A stretch of DNA of 64,000 nt from Nocardioides caeni (lineage in GTDB: Bacteria; Actinomycetota; Actinomycetes; Propionibacteriales; Nocardioidaceae). The notes beneath the pieces are model-generated. The model ran no database searches. It was not told the DNA's origin and saw only the letters and a list, made by a program, of their open reading frames with translations. Positions 7,751 through 16,287 of this stretch are shown here, one piece after another. The translations under genes and the position numbers were made by a program. The stretch is taken from positions 303,073 to 367,072 of the forward strand of contig NZ_STGW01000001.1 in assembly GCF_004912195.1 (NCBI RefSeq), given 5' to 3'. Position 1 is the first letter of the stretch; every line of letters starts with the position of its first letter.

Positions 7751-9211
7751 ATGAGCTTCACGCCGCGGCCCTACCGGCGCACCGTCGTGCCGCCGACCGG
7801 CACGCGTCACGCGCTCCAGCGGCTCACCGCCGGCTACACCCCCGCGCTCGCCCGGCAGGTGCGGGCCGCCGGTGGCTTCGGCCCGTGGTTGGACCGTCAG
7901 CTGGCCGACGGCTACGACGACCGCTGGTATGCGAACACGTCGACGTGGTGGCCCTCCGTCAACGCCTCCTACGCGACGATCGCCCAGCGCAACGAGGACC
8001 GCACCGAGGAGTTCTGGCGCGCTGACGCCAATTACGAGTGCTGGACGCTGCTGCGTCGCTTCGGCTCCCACCGGCAGGTGCGCGAGACGATGGCCGACTT
8101 CTGGGAGCACCACCTCCACGTCCCGGCCAACGGCGAGGTCGGACCCTTCCGGGCGTCGTACGGCAAGACCGTGCGCGGTCACGCCCTGGGTCGCTTCCGC
8201 GACCTGCTGAAGGCCACGACCACCCACCCGGCGATGTCGGTCTATCTCACCAACGCCAACTCCACCAAGAGCGCGCCCAACGAGAACCTCGGTCGCGAGC
8301 TGCTCGAGCTGCACACCGTCGGCCGGGGCAACTACACCGAGGACGACGTGAAGGCCTCGGCCCGGATCCTCACCGGCTATCGGGTCGGGCTGTGGCAGGA
8401 CTGGTCGGTCTCCTACGACCCCTCGAAGCACTGGACCGGGCCGGTGCAGGTGATGGACTTCCACCACGCCAATGCCGCACCCGACGGTCGCCCCGTCGTC
8501 GCGGCCTATCTCGACCACCTCGCCCGGCATCCGGCGACCGCCCGCCGGATCGCACTCAAGCTCGCCCGCCGGTTCGTGTCCGACACCCCCTCGGACGCGC
8601 TCGTACGACGCCTCGCGACCGTCTATCTCGCCAACGACACGGCGATCCGACCGGTGCTGCGCAGCCTCGTCGCGAGCTCGGAGTTCAAGGCGTCGGCGGG
8701 CCGGAAGGTCCGGACCCCGGCGGAGGACGTCGTCGCGACCTGGCGGGCGCTGGGGACGCGATTCACCGCCCGGCCGGGCAGCAGCGACGACGAGTCGGGA
8801 GCGAACGCGATCCTCTGGCAGGTGTCGTCCATCGGGCTGCGGCCACTCGCCTGGCAGCGCCCCGACGGCCGACCCGACACCGCCGAGGCGTGGTCGTCGA
8901 CGTCGCGGTTCCTGGCCTCCCTCGACGTGCACTACACGATGTCCGGCGGCTGGTGGCCCAGCCTCGGCACCGGCCATCGTCGCCCCGCGTCCTGGCTGCC
9001 CCAGCGCAGTCTCCGCTTCGACCACCTCGTCGACCACCTGGCCCGCAGCATCCACGGTCGCGGCTCGACCGCGCTGCTGCTCGAGGTCGCCTGCCAGGCG
9101 ACGGGTCTCCAGCCCGCGACCGTGATCACGGCCGATCACGCGCTCGTCAAGTGGGACTTCCCGCGACTGCTCACCGTGTTCCTCGACTGCCCGACCCACC
9201 TGACGAGGTGA
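7751..9211 (+). CDS. DUF1800 family protein
   Basis: The 486-residue protein matches DUF1800 from its N terminus (RHALQRLTAGYTPALARQV) through FWEHHLHVPANGEVGPFRASY and NENLGRELLELHTVGRGNYTEDDVK. DUF1800 proteins are almost always encoded next to DUF1501 proteins, as here, 5 bp downstream. The role is unknown; a cell-envelope or secreted-complex function is commonly guessed. No clear signal peptide is seen at the start, unlike the partner. The ATG has CAGGTGAG upstream. Confidence 0.88.
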   Translation: MSFTPRPYRRTVVPPTGTRHALQRLTAGYTPALARQVRAAGGFGPWLDRQLADGYDDRWYANTSTWWPSVNASYATIAQRNEDRTEEFWRADANYECWTLLRRFGSHRQVRETMADFWEHHLHVPANGEVGPFRASYGKTVRGHALGRFRDLLKATTTHPAMSVYLTNANSTKSAPNENLGRELLELHTVGRGNYTEDDVKASARILTGYRVGLWQDWSVSYDPSKHWTGPVQVMDFHHANAAPDGRPVVAAYLDHLARHPATARRIALKLARRFVSDTPSDALVRRLATVYLANDTAIRPVLRSLVASSEFKASAGRKVRTPAEDVVATWRALGTRFTARPGSSDDESGANAILWQVSSIGLRPLAWQRPDGRPDTAEAWSSTSRFLASLDVHYTMSGGWWPSLGTGHRRPASWLPQRSLRFDHLVDHLARSIHGRGSTALLLEVACQATGLQPATVITADHALVKWDFPRLLTVFLDCPTHLTR

Positions 9212-9216
9212 TCGCG

Positions 9217-10494
9217 ATGACCGATCCGACCGACGCCGTCCGGCCCACCACCGCGACCGGGTGCCACGAGTTCAGCGGGCTGTCCCGCCGGGGCCTGCTG
9301 CGTGGCGCGCTCGTCGCCGGCGCCGGGATGACGTCGGTCGCGACGCTCGGGTCCGCCTTCGTGCAGACCTCCTATGCCGCGACCCGCTCGGCGCCGGCCG
9401 TGCTGGTCGTGCTGTCGATGCGCGGCGCCGTCGACGGGATGAGTCTCGTCGTCCCGCATGGCGACCCGGTCTACTACACCGCGCGGCCGCGGATCGCCGT
9501 GCCCGCCAGCACGCTGCTCGCGAAGGACGGCTTCTTCGGCCTCCACCCCAACCTCGCGCCACTGATGCCGCTGTGGAACGCAGGCCGCATGGCGACGGTC
9601 CACGCGACCGGCCTCCCCGCACCCAACCGCTCCCACTTCTCGGCCATCGAGGAGGTCGAGGACGCCGATCCGGGTTCGTCGGCCCGCGTGGGCTGGCTCA
9701 ACCGTCTCATCGGGCGCGATGCCTATGAGCATCCGCTCCGTGCCGTCCAGTTGGGGGAGTCGGTGCCGCCCGCCGCGCTTGCCGGGCCCCGGCCGTCCGT
9801 CGCCGTCGAGAGCATCGCCGACATGCGGCTGGCCGGGGCGGACCAGTGGGACAGGCAGGGCCGGCGTCCGGCGTCGATGCGGACGATGTGGGCCGACGCG
9901 CGCGGCCCTCTGGGTGTCGGAGCCCGCTCCGCGATGGGCGCCATCGACGACTTCGGGCCGGTGCGGGCGACCTCGGGAAACCCGGCCAACGGGGCGTCGT
10001 ACCCGGGCGGCGACCTGGGCAAGGCGCTCGCCGCCACCGCGCGGACGATCCGCGGCGACGTCGGCGCGGAGGTGATCACCATCGACCACGGCTCGTGGGA
10101 CCACCACGTCAACCTCGGGCCGCTCGACTGGGGCTCGATGCAGCAGATGACGACCGAGCTCGCCCGGGGCATCGCGGCGTTCTTCACCGACCTCGGCCCA
10201 CTCGCGGGCAAGGTCACGCTGGTGACGATCTCCGAGTTCGGCCGCCGCACGAAGGAGAACGCCAACTACGGGCTCGACCACGGCTTCGGGACCGCGATGA
10301 TGCTGTTCGGCGCCGGCGTCAAGGGCGGCTACCACGGCAGCTGGCCCGGACTGACCGGCGGCGCCAACGACGACCTGCTCGTCACGACCGACTTCCGCAG
10401 CGTGCTGAGCGAGGTCGTGACGAAGCGGCTCGGCGCTTCGAGCGCCCAGGTGTTCCCCGGCTTCCAGCCCGAGGCCGTCGGCGCGATGGCGTGA
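9217..10494 (+). CDS. DUF1501 family Tat-exported protein
   Basis: The 425-residue protein has a twin-arginine signal (SRRGLLRGALVAGAGM, about residues 22-37) followed by an Ala-rich cleavage region, so it should be exported folded. The body is DUF1501, related to the alkaline phosphatase/sulfatase fold. Conserved pieces include LSMRGAVDGMSLVVPHGD, HATGLPAPNRSHFSA, the IDHGSWDHHVNLG histidine block, and ISEFGRRTKENANYGLDHGF. Histidines and aspartates there could bind metal. It begins 5 bp after the DUF1800 stop and is surely cotranscribed. Confidence 0.88.
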   Translation: MTDPTDAVRPTTATGCHEFSGLSRRGLLRGALVAGAGMTSVATLGSAFVQTSYAATRSAPAVLVVLSMRGAVDGMSLVVPHGDPVYYTARPRIAVPASTLLAKDGFFGLHPNLAPLMPLWNAGRMATVHATGLPAPNRSHFSAIEEVEDADPGSSARVGWLNRLIGRDAYEHPLRAVQLGESVPPAALAGPRPSVAVESIADMRLAGADQWDRQGRRPASMRTMWADARGPLGVGARSAMGAIDDFGPVRATSGNPANGASYPGGDLGKALAATARTIRGDVGAEVITIDHGSWDHHVNLGPLDWGSMQQMTTELARGIAAFFTDLGPLAGKVTLVTISEFGRRTKENANYGLDHGFGTAMMLFGAGVKGGYHGSWPGLTGGANDDLLVTTDFRSVLSEVVTKRLGASSAQVFPGFQPEAVGAMA

Positions 10495-10506
10495 GTCGCC
10501 GCGGCG

Positions 10507-10890
10507 TCAGACCAGGCTGAGCGTGAGCAGCACGACCGCGACGAGAGGGAAAGTGAGCTGCGTGATCGCGGCCCGTGCCTTGTCGGGCGAGGAGACGAGC
10601 AGGACCAGCCCGGCCGCCAGCATCGAGCCGGCGCCGCAGAACACCAGGGTCGCGCCGACCGCCTCCTCGTCACCGACGAACGCGCCGACGCCGGCGAGCG
10701 CCATGACCGCGAGGAAGAGGTTGTAGAAGCCCTGGTTGAAGGCCATCTCCTTCGTCGCCTCCGCCTCCTCGAGGCTGACGCCGAAGGTCGCGCGGGTGCG
10801 TGGACTGGTCCACGTCCACGACTCCATCACCCAGATGTAGACGTGCAGCAGCGCGGCGAGTCCCGCGAACACGAGTGCGACGGACTCCAC
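10507..10890 (-). CDS. DUF1304 membrane protein
   Basis: The 127-residue protein has four hydrophobic helices and the DUF1304 signature LLHVYIWVMESWTW...NQGFYNLFLA. Function is unknown. It starts at GTG 10890, 3 bp after the stop of the NmrA-like gene, and is the last gene of the ABC transporter operon. Confidence 0.85.
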   Translation of the reverse strand: MESVALVFAGLAALLHVYIWVMESWTWTSPRTRATFGVSLEEAEATKEMAFNQGFYNLFLAVMALAGVGAFVGDEEAVGATLVFCGAGSMLAAGLVLLVSSPDKARAAITQLTFPLVAVVLLTLSLV

Positions 10891-10893
10891 GAC

Positions 10894-11736
10894 TCACTTC
10901 CTCCCCGCGAGGTACGACGCCAGGCCGGTCGGCTCGCGTCCGGTGAGCCGGGCCACGTGGTCGCTCACCACGGCCATCTCACCACGGGCGATCGCCGTGT
11001 AGGTGGAGACCCACGCGTCGTACTGCCACGGCGGGGCGGGCCACCGCAGCCGGGAGGCGTAGGCCTCCTCCACCGTCTCGGCGTGATAGCTCACGTCACG
11101 CCCGGTCGCGGCGCTGAGCCGGGCGGCGACCTCGTCGAAGGAGAGGGCCTCGGGGCCGGTGAGGTCGTAGGTCGCGCCCGCATGCGCCGCGGGATCGAGG
11201 AGCACGGCGACAGCGCTGCGGGCGATGTCGGCGCGCGTCACCGCGGCGACGCGACCGTCGCCGGCCGGGCCGCGGATGACCCCGTCGTTGCCGACCAGGT
11301 CGGGCAGGAAGTCGAGGTAGAAGGCGTCGCGCAGGAACGTGAAGGCCATCCCGCTGGCCCTCAGGTGCTCCTCCGTGGCCCAGTGGTCGCGGGCCAGGGT
11401 GAAGGTCGCGTCGGGCGCCGCACCGAGGAAGGAGGTGTAGACCACGTGCCGCACGCCGGCGGCGGCTGCCGCGTCGATGAAGGTCCGGTGCTGCTCGAGG
11501 CGGTCCTCGGCCTCGGCGCCCGACACCATGAACAGCGTCGCGACCCCGGTGAGCGAGTCCCGCGCCACGGTCGGGTCGGCGTAGGACGTCGTCATCACGG
11601 TCGCCCCCGGCAGAGCCGGCGCGCGGGACGGGTCCCGGACGAGGAGCCGCTGCTCGGTGCCGTGCTCCGAGAGCGCCCGGGCGACGAGTCGCCCGAGCGC
11701 TCCCGTGGAGCCGGTCGTGCCGACGAGGCTGCTCAC
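10894..11736 (-). CDS. NmrA-like NAD(P)-binding oxidoreductase
   Basis: The 280-residue product has a Rossmann start (SSLVGTTGSTGALGRLVARAL) and the layout of atypical SDRs of the NmrA/quinone-oxidoreductase-2 (QOR2, ytfG) type, including FLRDAFYLDFLPDLVGNDGVI. No classical YxxxK pair is obvious, so it may be a redox sensor or a quinone reductase. The GTG start overlaps the stop of the substrate-binding protein (GTGA), giving translational coupling to the transporter. Confidence 0.8.
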   Translation of the reverse strand: MSSLVGTTGSTGALGRLVARALSEHGTEQRLLVRDPSRAPALPGATVMTTSYADPTVARDSLTGVATLFMVSGAEAEDRLEQHRTFIDAAAAAGVRHVVYTSFLGAAPDATFTLARDHWATEEHLRASGMAFTFLRDAFYLDFLPDLVGNDGVIRGPAGDGRVAAVTRADIARSAVAVLLDPAAHAGATYDLTGPEALSFDEVAARLSAATGRDVSYHAETVEEAYASRLRWPAPPWQYDAWVSTYTAIARGEMAVVSDHVARLTGREPTGLASYLAGRK

Positions 11737-12659
11737 AGCAGGCCCTCGTCCTCCAGCCACTCCTTGGCGATGACCTCGGCCGACAGCTGCTCGTCGACGC
11801 TGCGGGCGTTGAGCGCCACCAGGTCCTCGGGCGACATCGCGGCGCTGATCTCGTCGATGATGGCGGCCGCCTCGTCGTCGACGTCGTCGCTGGCGATGGG
11901 GACCACGTGCGAGGCGAGGAAGAGGCCCTTGGTGTCCTCCAGCGGCACCAGGTCGTTCTTCTGGATGGACGGGTCGCCGGTGTAGATGATCGCCATCTGG
12001 ATGTCGCCGTCCTTGAGGGCCTTGACGGTGAGCGGGCCGCCGCCGTCATCGATCGGCGTGAAGGAGACCTCGACGCCGTAGGTGGACTTCAGGCCCTTCG
12101 GGCCGTTGGGACGGCTCTCCGCCTCGGAGTTGGCGCCGAAGACGATCGGGTCGGTGACCTTGGTGAGGTCCTCGATGGTGGCCAGGCCCCACTGGTCGGC
12201 GTAGTCGCGCGTCACGACGTAGGAGTCCTGGTCGGTCGCCTCCGACTGCTCCAGGGCGCGCAGGCCGTCGGGCAGCGCCTCGCCGAGCGCGGCGTAGACG
12301 TCGTCGGACAGCTTCGCGGTCGCGTCCTGGTCGAGGGCGATCAGGAGCGGGCCGGTGTATTCGGGGAACAGGTCGATCGCGCCCGACTCGATGTCGGGGA
12401 GGTAGGCCTCGCGCTGGCCGATCTTGAACTCCTCCTCGACCTCGAATCCCGCGGCCTCCAGCGCCTGGGAGTAGGCCTCCGCGATGATCTCGTTGGAGTA
12501 GTACTCCTGCGAGCCGATCACGATCGTGTCGGAGTCACCGCCGCTGTTGTCGAGTGGGTCGGAGTCGCCGCAGGCGGCGAGGGTCAGGGCGCCGATCGCG
12601 GCGGCGGCGAGGCCGGCCGTGACCCTGCGCAGGCGGTGGGGGGAGCGGGTGATGGTCAT
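11733..12659 (-). CDS. osmoprotectant-type ABC transporter substrate-binding lipoprotein
   Basis: The 308-residue protein has a lipoprotein signal with lipobox LTLAAC (lipidated Cys near residue 31). The mature part (IVIGSQEYYSNEIIAEAY..., DLFPEYTGPLLIAL) matches the OpuAC/ProX/OsmF glycine betaine/choline/carnitine-binding family. It would capture a quaternary amine or similar solute outside the membrane and pass it to the two permeases encoded upstream. It starts 4 bp after the second permease stop. Confidence 0.88.
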   Translation of the reverse strand: MTITRSPHRLRRVTAGLAAAAIGALTLAACGDSDPLDNSGGDSDTIVIGSQEYYSNEIIAEAYSQALEAAGFEVEEEFKIGQREAYLPDIESGAIDLFPEYTGPLLIALDQDATAKLSDDVYAALGEALPDGLRALEQSEATDQDSYVVTRDYADQWGLATIEDLTKVTDPIVFGANSEAESRPNGPKGLKSTYGVEVSFTPIDDGGGPLTVKALKDGDIQMAIIYTGDPSIQKNDLVPLEDTKGLFLASHVVPIASDDVDDEAAAIIDEISAAMSPEDLVALNARSVDEQLSAEVIAKEWLEDEGLL

Positions 12660-12663
12660 CGGA

Positions 12664-13365
12664 TCATCCTTTCGCGGGTGCGGCCTCGGGGGCCGCGTCG
12701 GAGGGAGCCAGCGGCGCGGGACCGCGGCAGGCGCGCTGCACGAAGGCGAGCGCGACGTCGAGGAGCAGCGCGAGCGCGGCGACGAGGAGCGCGCCGGCGA
12801 GCATCTGCGGGTAGTCGCGGGACTTCAGGCCCGCGAAGAGGTAGCGGCCCAGGCCGGTGTCGGAGAGGTAGGCCGCGAGCGTGGCGGTCGCGACCACCTG
12901 GAGCGTCGCGGCCCGCAGGCCGCCGATGACGACGGCGGCCCCGAGTGGCAGCTCGACCCGCAGCACCAGCTGCCACTCGCTCATGCCCAGCGAGCGCGCT
13001 GCGTCGACGGCGCCCCGGTCGGCCGATTCGACGCCGGCATAGGCACCCGCCAGCAGCGAGGGGAAGGCGAGGACCACGAGCGCGAGGAGCGGAGCGGTCA
13101 GGCCGATGCCGAGCCACAGTCCCAGCAGTGTCAGCAGCCCCAGCGTCGGCACGGCCCGGACCGCGCCGGCCGTCGCGACGACGACGAGACGGCCCCTGCC
13201 GGTGTGGCCGATCAGGACGCCGAGCGGGATCGCGACGGCGGCGGCGAGGGCGACCGCGGCGAAGGTGACCGCCAGGTGCTGCCACAGACGGGTGTCGATG
13301 CCGGTGGGGCCGCCCCAGTGGCCGCCGTCGAGGATCCAGGCGAGAGCGTCGCCGAAGAGGCTCAT
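12664..13365 (-). CDS. osmoprotectant ABC transporter permease 2
   Basis: The 233-residue integral membrane protein has at least five helices and the binding-protein-dependent permease EAA-type loop (DAARSLGMSEWQLVLRVELP, about residues 130-150). It belongs to the OpuCB/OpuCD/ProW family. Its ATG overlaps the stop of permease 1 (ATGA). The alanine/proline-rich tail (APLAPSDAAPEAAPAKG) is cytoplasmic and poorly conserved. Confidence 0.88.
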   Translation of the reverse strand: MSLFGDALAWILDGGHWGGPTGIDTRLWQHLAVTFAAVALAAAVAIPLGVLIGHTGRGRLVVVATAGAVRAVPTLGLLTLLGLWLGIGLTAPLLALVVLAFPSLLAGAYAGVESADRGAVDAARSLGMSEWQLVLRVELPLGAAVVIGGLRAATLQVVATATLAAYLSDTGLGRYLFAGLKSRDYPQMLAGALLVAALALLLDVALAFVQRACRGPAPLAPSDAAPEAAPAKG

Positions 13366-14048
13366 GCGGACACCGCCGCGGTGTCGTCGGCGCGGCGTCG
13401 CGACCGGGCGCGGGGGGTGCGCCGCCGCCACGGGGTCACCAGCGCGCCGACCAGCACCAGGAGGACGTCGAGGACGACGGCGACCAGGATCGTCAGGACG
13501 ATGCCGGTGACGATCTCGGCGTGGATGCCGCGCTGGAAGCCGTCGGTCAGCAGGTTGCCCAGGCTCTGGATGCCGACCAGGGCGCCGATCGTCACCAGGC
13601 TCACCGTGCTGACGGTGATCACCCGGATGCCGGAGAGCAGGACCGGGAACGACAGCGGCAGGTCGACCTTCCACCAGATGCCCGCGCGGGAGTGGCCGAG
13701 CGCCTCGGCCGCCTCCCTGACCCGCGGGTCGACCGACCGGAACGCGTCGAGCGCGGTGCCGGCCAGCAGCGCCGTGCCATAGAGCGCGAGCGCGATGATC
13801 AGGTTGAGGTCGGAGCGCAGCGGGATCGACAGCACGACGGGGATCACGATGAGCAGGGGGAGGGCGGGCACGGAGTAGAGCAGGCTGGTCGCGCCGAGCA
13901 CCACCGCGCCGACGCGACGCCAACGCCACGCGAGCCGCCCGAGGGCGACGGCTGCGACGATGCTGATGAGCACCGCGGGCACGGCGATCTGAACGTGCTG
14001 GAGCAGCATGTCGAGCACGTAGGACCGGTTGGCCTCCAGCCAGGTCAT
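13362..14048 (-). CDS. osmoprotectant ABC transporter permease 1
   Basis: The 228-residue permease has an N-terminal helix pair, a YSVPALPLLIVIP segment and the cytoplasmic EAA loop EAAEALGHSRAGIWWKVDLP. It is paralogous to the next gene and should form the heterodimeric channel of an OpuC-type importer. Start and stop overlap both neighbours by 4 bp, so all subunits are translated in a coupled way. Confidence 0.88.
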   Translation of the reverse strand: MTWLEANRSYVLDMLLQHVQIAVPAVLISIVAAVALGRLAWRWRRVGAVVLGATSLLYSVPALPLLIVIPVVLSIPLRSDLNLIIALALYGTALLAGTALDAFRSVDPRVREAAEALGHSRAGIWWKVDLPLSFPVLLSGIRVITVSTVSLVTIGALVGIQSLGNLLTDGFQRGIHAEIVTGIVLTILVAVVLDVLLVLVGALVTPWRRRTPRARSRRRADDTAAVSA

Positions 14049-14857
14049 GCCAGCACCCCGACGGGCCGCCCGTCCCCGTCGACGACGATCCGTCGGCCGT
14101 CGACCTCGGTGGTCGTCAGCCGGCGCTCGGCGCGGTCGGCACCGACGAAGTCGCGGACGAAGTCGTCGGCCGGCTCGGCCAGGATCTGCTGCGGGGTCCC
14201 GGTCTGTGCCACGACGCCGCCGGTGCGCAGGATGACGACCTGGTCGCCCAGCCGGAAGGCCTCGTCGATGTCGTGCGTCACCAGCACGATCGTCTTGCCG
14301 AGCTCGGCCTGGAGCTCGGCGAGCTGGTCCTGCAGGTCGCGCCGCACGATCGGGTCCACCGCACCGAAGGGCTCGTCCATCAGCAGGATGTGGGGATCGG
14401 CCGCGAGCGCCCGCGCGACCGCGACCCGCTGCTGCTGTCCGCCGCTGAGCTGGCTGGGGAAGCGGCGGCCCAGTGCCGGGTCCAGCCCCACGCGGGCCAG
14501 CAGGTCCAGTGCGTCCGCCCTCGCCGTCCGGCGGGAGGTGCCGGTCAGGACCGGCACCGTGGCGACGTTGTCCACGACCCGACGGTGCGGCAGCAGGCCA
14601 CCGGCCTGGGGGACGTAGCCGATCGACCGGCGCAGGGCGACCTTGTCGAGCTCGCGCACGTCGCGCTCGTCGATGAGCACCGTCCCGGCGCTGGGGTCGA
14701 CCATCCGGTTGACCATCCGCATCAGGGTGGTCTTGCCCGAGCCCGACGAGCCGACCAGCGCGAGCGTCGAGTGCGACGGCACCGTGCAGGAGAAGTCCGT
14801 GACAGCGACGGTGCCGTCGGCGTACGTCTTGCTGACGCCCCTGAACTCGATCCCCAT
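14045..14857 (-). CDS. osmoprotectant ABC transporter ATPase
   Basis: The 270-residue ATPase has Walker A GSSGSGKTT (near residue 35), the signature LSGGQQQR (near 140), Walker B ILLMDEP (near 158) and the H-loop THDID, as in ProV/OpuCA. The C-terminal CBS pair typical of long OpuCA is reduced to a short tail ending GVLA. The start MGIEFRGVSKTYADG at 14857 has GGAAGG before it. A minus-strand TAAGGT at 14911-14916 is a likely -10 for the whole six-gene operon. Confidence 0.9.
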   Translation of the reverse strand: MGIEFRGVSKTYADGTVAVTDFSCTVPSHSTLALVGSSGSGKTTLMRMVNRMVDPSAGTVLIDERDVRELDKVALRRSIGYVPQAGGLLPHRRVVDNVATVPVLTGTSRRTARADALDLLARVGLDPALGRRFPSQLSGGQQQRVAVARALAADPHILLMDEPFGAVDPIVRRDLQDQLAELQAELGKTIVLVTHDIDEAFRLGDQVVILRTGGVVAQTGTPQQILAEPADDFVRDFVGADRAERRLTTTEVDGRRIVVDGDGRPVGVLA

Positions 14858-14947
14858 GTCACGCCTTCCGTCAGCTGTCGCCTCCGCCGGTGCCGCAGCG
14901 GATCGGACCCACCTTAGGGGGATCGGGGGACAGTGCGCTCTCTCACC

Positions 14948-14959
14948 AGACACGTGTCT
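14948..14959. promoter_or_regulatory. AGACACGTGTCT palindrome before SDR gene
   Basis: This perfect 12 bp palindrome lies 12 bp before a TAGGCT -10 hexamer (14971-14976) that should drive the SDR gene at 15022, so it covers the -35 region. A repressor site is likely. It does not fit the KstR consensus. Confidence 0.5.
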
Positions 14960-15021
14960 AGCCACAGGACTAGGCTGCCGGCGACGCGTCCGGCGTGGGT
15001 GCGCGGCAGAAGGAGTCAGCG

Positions 15022-15870
15022 TTGCAGGTCAAGGACAGGGTCTGGGTCGTCACCGGGGCAGGCAGCGGGATGGGACGCGAGCTGGTCCTCGCGCTGCTCG
15101 AGCGCGGGGCGCGGGTGGCGGCGGTGGACCGCGCGCCGGCAGCGCGCGCGGAGACCACGTCGTTCGCCGGCGCGCCGGGGGAGCGGCTCTCCTGCCACGT
15201 CGTCGACATCACCGACGCCGCGGCGGTGGCGGCACTCCCGGACGAGGTGGTGGCTGCCCACGGCGCGGTCGACGGACTCATCAACAACGCGGGCATCATC
15301 CAGCCCTTCGTGCCGGTGACCGAGCTCACCGACGACGACATCCGCCGCGTCCTCGACGTCAACCTCATGGGCACGCTCGCGATGTGTCGCGCCTTCCTGC
15401 CGGTCCTGCTCGAGCGCCCCGAGGCCCATCTCGCCAACGTCGCGAGCATGGGCGGCTTCTTCCCGTTCCCCGGGCAGACCGTCTATGGCGCCAGCAAGGC
15501 GGCCGTGAAGCTGCTGACCGAGGGGCTGTATGCCGAGCTCCTCGACACCGACGTGCGCGTGACCGTGATCTTCCCCGGCGCCGTCGACACCGAGATCACC
15601 GCCAACTCCGGCGTCCAGGTGCGGGAAGGAACCCCGGAGGAGAAGGCGAAGGCCGAGAGGATGATGACGTCGGCCCCCGATGCCGCCCGGATCATGATCG
15701 ACGGCATCGAGCGCAACCGGCTCCACGTCCACGTCGGACGCGACGCGCAGCTGATGAGCCTGCTCATCAAGGTCGCGCCGCGACCCGCGATCCGGCTGGT
15801 GAAGAAGCTGATGGAGCGTCAAATGGGGTCGCCGGCGGCGGAGGAGGGAGTTTCACCGGCCGGCCGGTGA
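15022..15870 (+). CDS. SDR family oxidoreductase
   Basis: The 282-residue product is a classical short-chain dehydrogenase: cofactor motif TGAGSGMG (residues 11-18), NNAG near 92, catalytic Ser-Tyr-Lys with YGASKAAVK near 160, and PGAVDTEIT. Substrate is unknown; the basic C terminus (RPAIRLVKKLMER) may touch the membrane. TTG 15022 was chosen because AGAAGGAG lies exactly 6 bp upstream, and a GTG at 14995 would swallow that site. It is convergent with the SnoaL-like gene. Confidence 0.85.
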   Translation: MQVKDRVWVVTGAGSGMGRELVLALLERGARVAAVDRAPAARAETTSFAGAPGERLSCHVVDITDAAAVAALPDEVVAAHGAVDGLINNAGIIQPFVPVTELTDDDIRRVLDVNLMGTLAMCRAFLPVLLERPEAHLANVASMGGFFPFPGQTVYGASKAAVKLLTEGLYAELLDTDVRVTVIFPGAVDTEITANSGVQVREGTPEEKAKAERMMTSAPDAARIMIDGIERNRLHVHVGRDAQLMSLLIKVAPRPAIRLVKKLMERQMGSPAAEEGVSPAGR

Positions 15871-15888
15871 GACTCCCGCGTCGCCGCC

Positions 15889-16287
15889 TCACTCCGCGCC
15901 GTACGACGCCGCCAGCTCCACGATCGACGGGAAACGTGCGGCCATGGCCTCGGCGAGGGCCTGGGCTGCCTTGAGCGGGCGGACCATCACCATGAAGTCG
16001 GTGATCAGGCCGTCGGCGTCGAGGACGAGGAAGTCGCAGCCGGTGAGCTCCAGGCCGCCGACCTTCGCCTCGAAGACGAGCGCGTGGCCGGACTCGTCGC
16101 CCAGCTCGCGGACGTAGCGGAAGTCCTCGAACACCTCGATGACGTGGGCGAGGATCGCGCTGGTGATCGCCTTGCCGGGATAGGGCTTGTGGGCCACTGG
16201 GCTGCGGAAGACGACGTCGTCGGCGAGACAGGCCTGCATCGCCGGCACGTCACCTGCCTCGACGGCTGCACGGAACCCGCCGCTCAC
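15889..16287 (-). CDS. nuclear transport factor 2/SnoaL-like protein
   Basis: The 132-residue protein has the NTF2-like pattern: FRAAVEAGDVPAMQACLADDVVFRSPV, a central AHVIEVFEDFRYV helix, and a closing LITDFMVMVRPL strand. Such proteins are small cone-shaped domains that act as isomerases, dehydratases or ligand binders. It starts at GTG 16287, overlapping the stop of the FadH-like gene by GTGA, so it is the third gene of a PadR-FadH-NTF2 operon. Confidence 0.8.
   Translation of the reverse strand: MSGGFRAAVEAGDVPAMQACLADDVVFRSPVAHKPYPGKAITSAILAHVIEVFEDFRYVRELGDESGHALVFEAKVGGLELTGCDFLVLDADGLITDFMVMVRPLKAAQALAEAMAARFPSIVELAASYGAE

Noticed and set aside
14948-14959. AGACACGTGTCT as a third KstR box
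   Set aside because: It has ACA/TGT in place of the AAC/GTT required by TnnAACnnGTTnnA.
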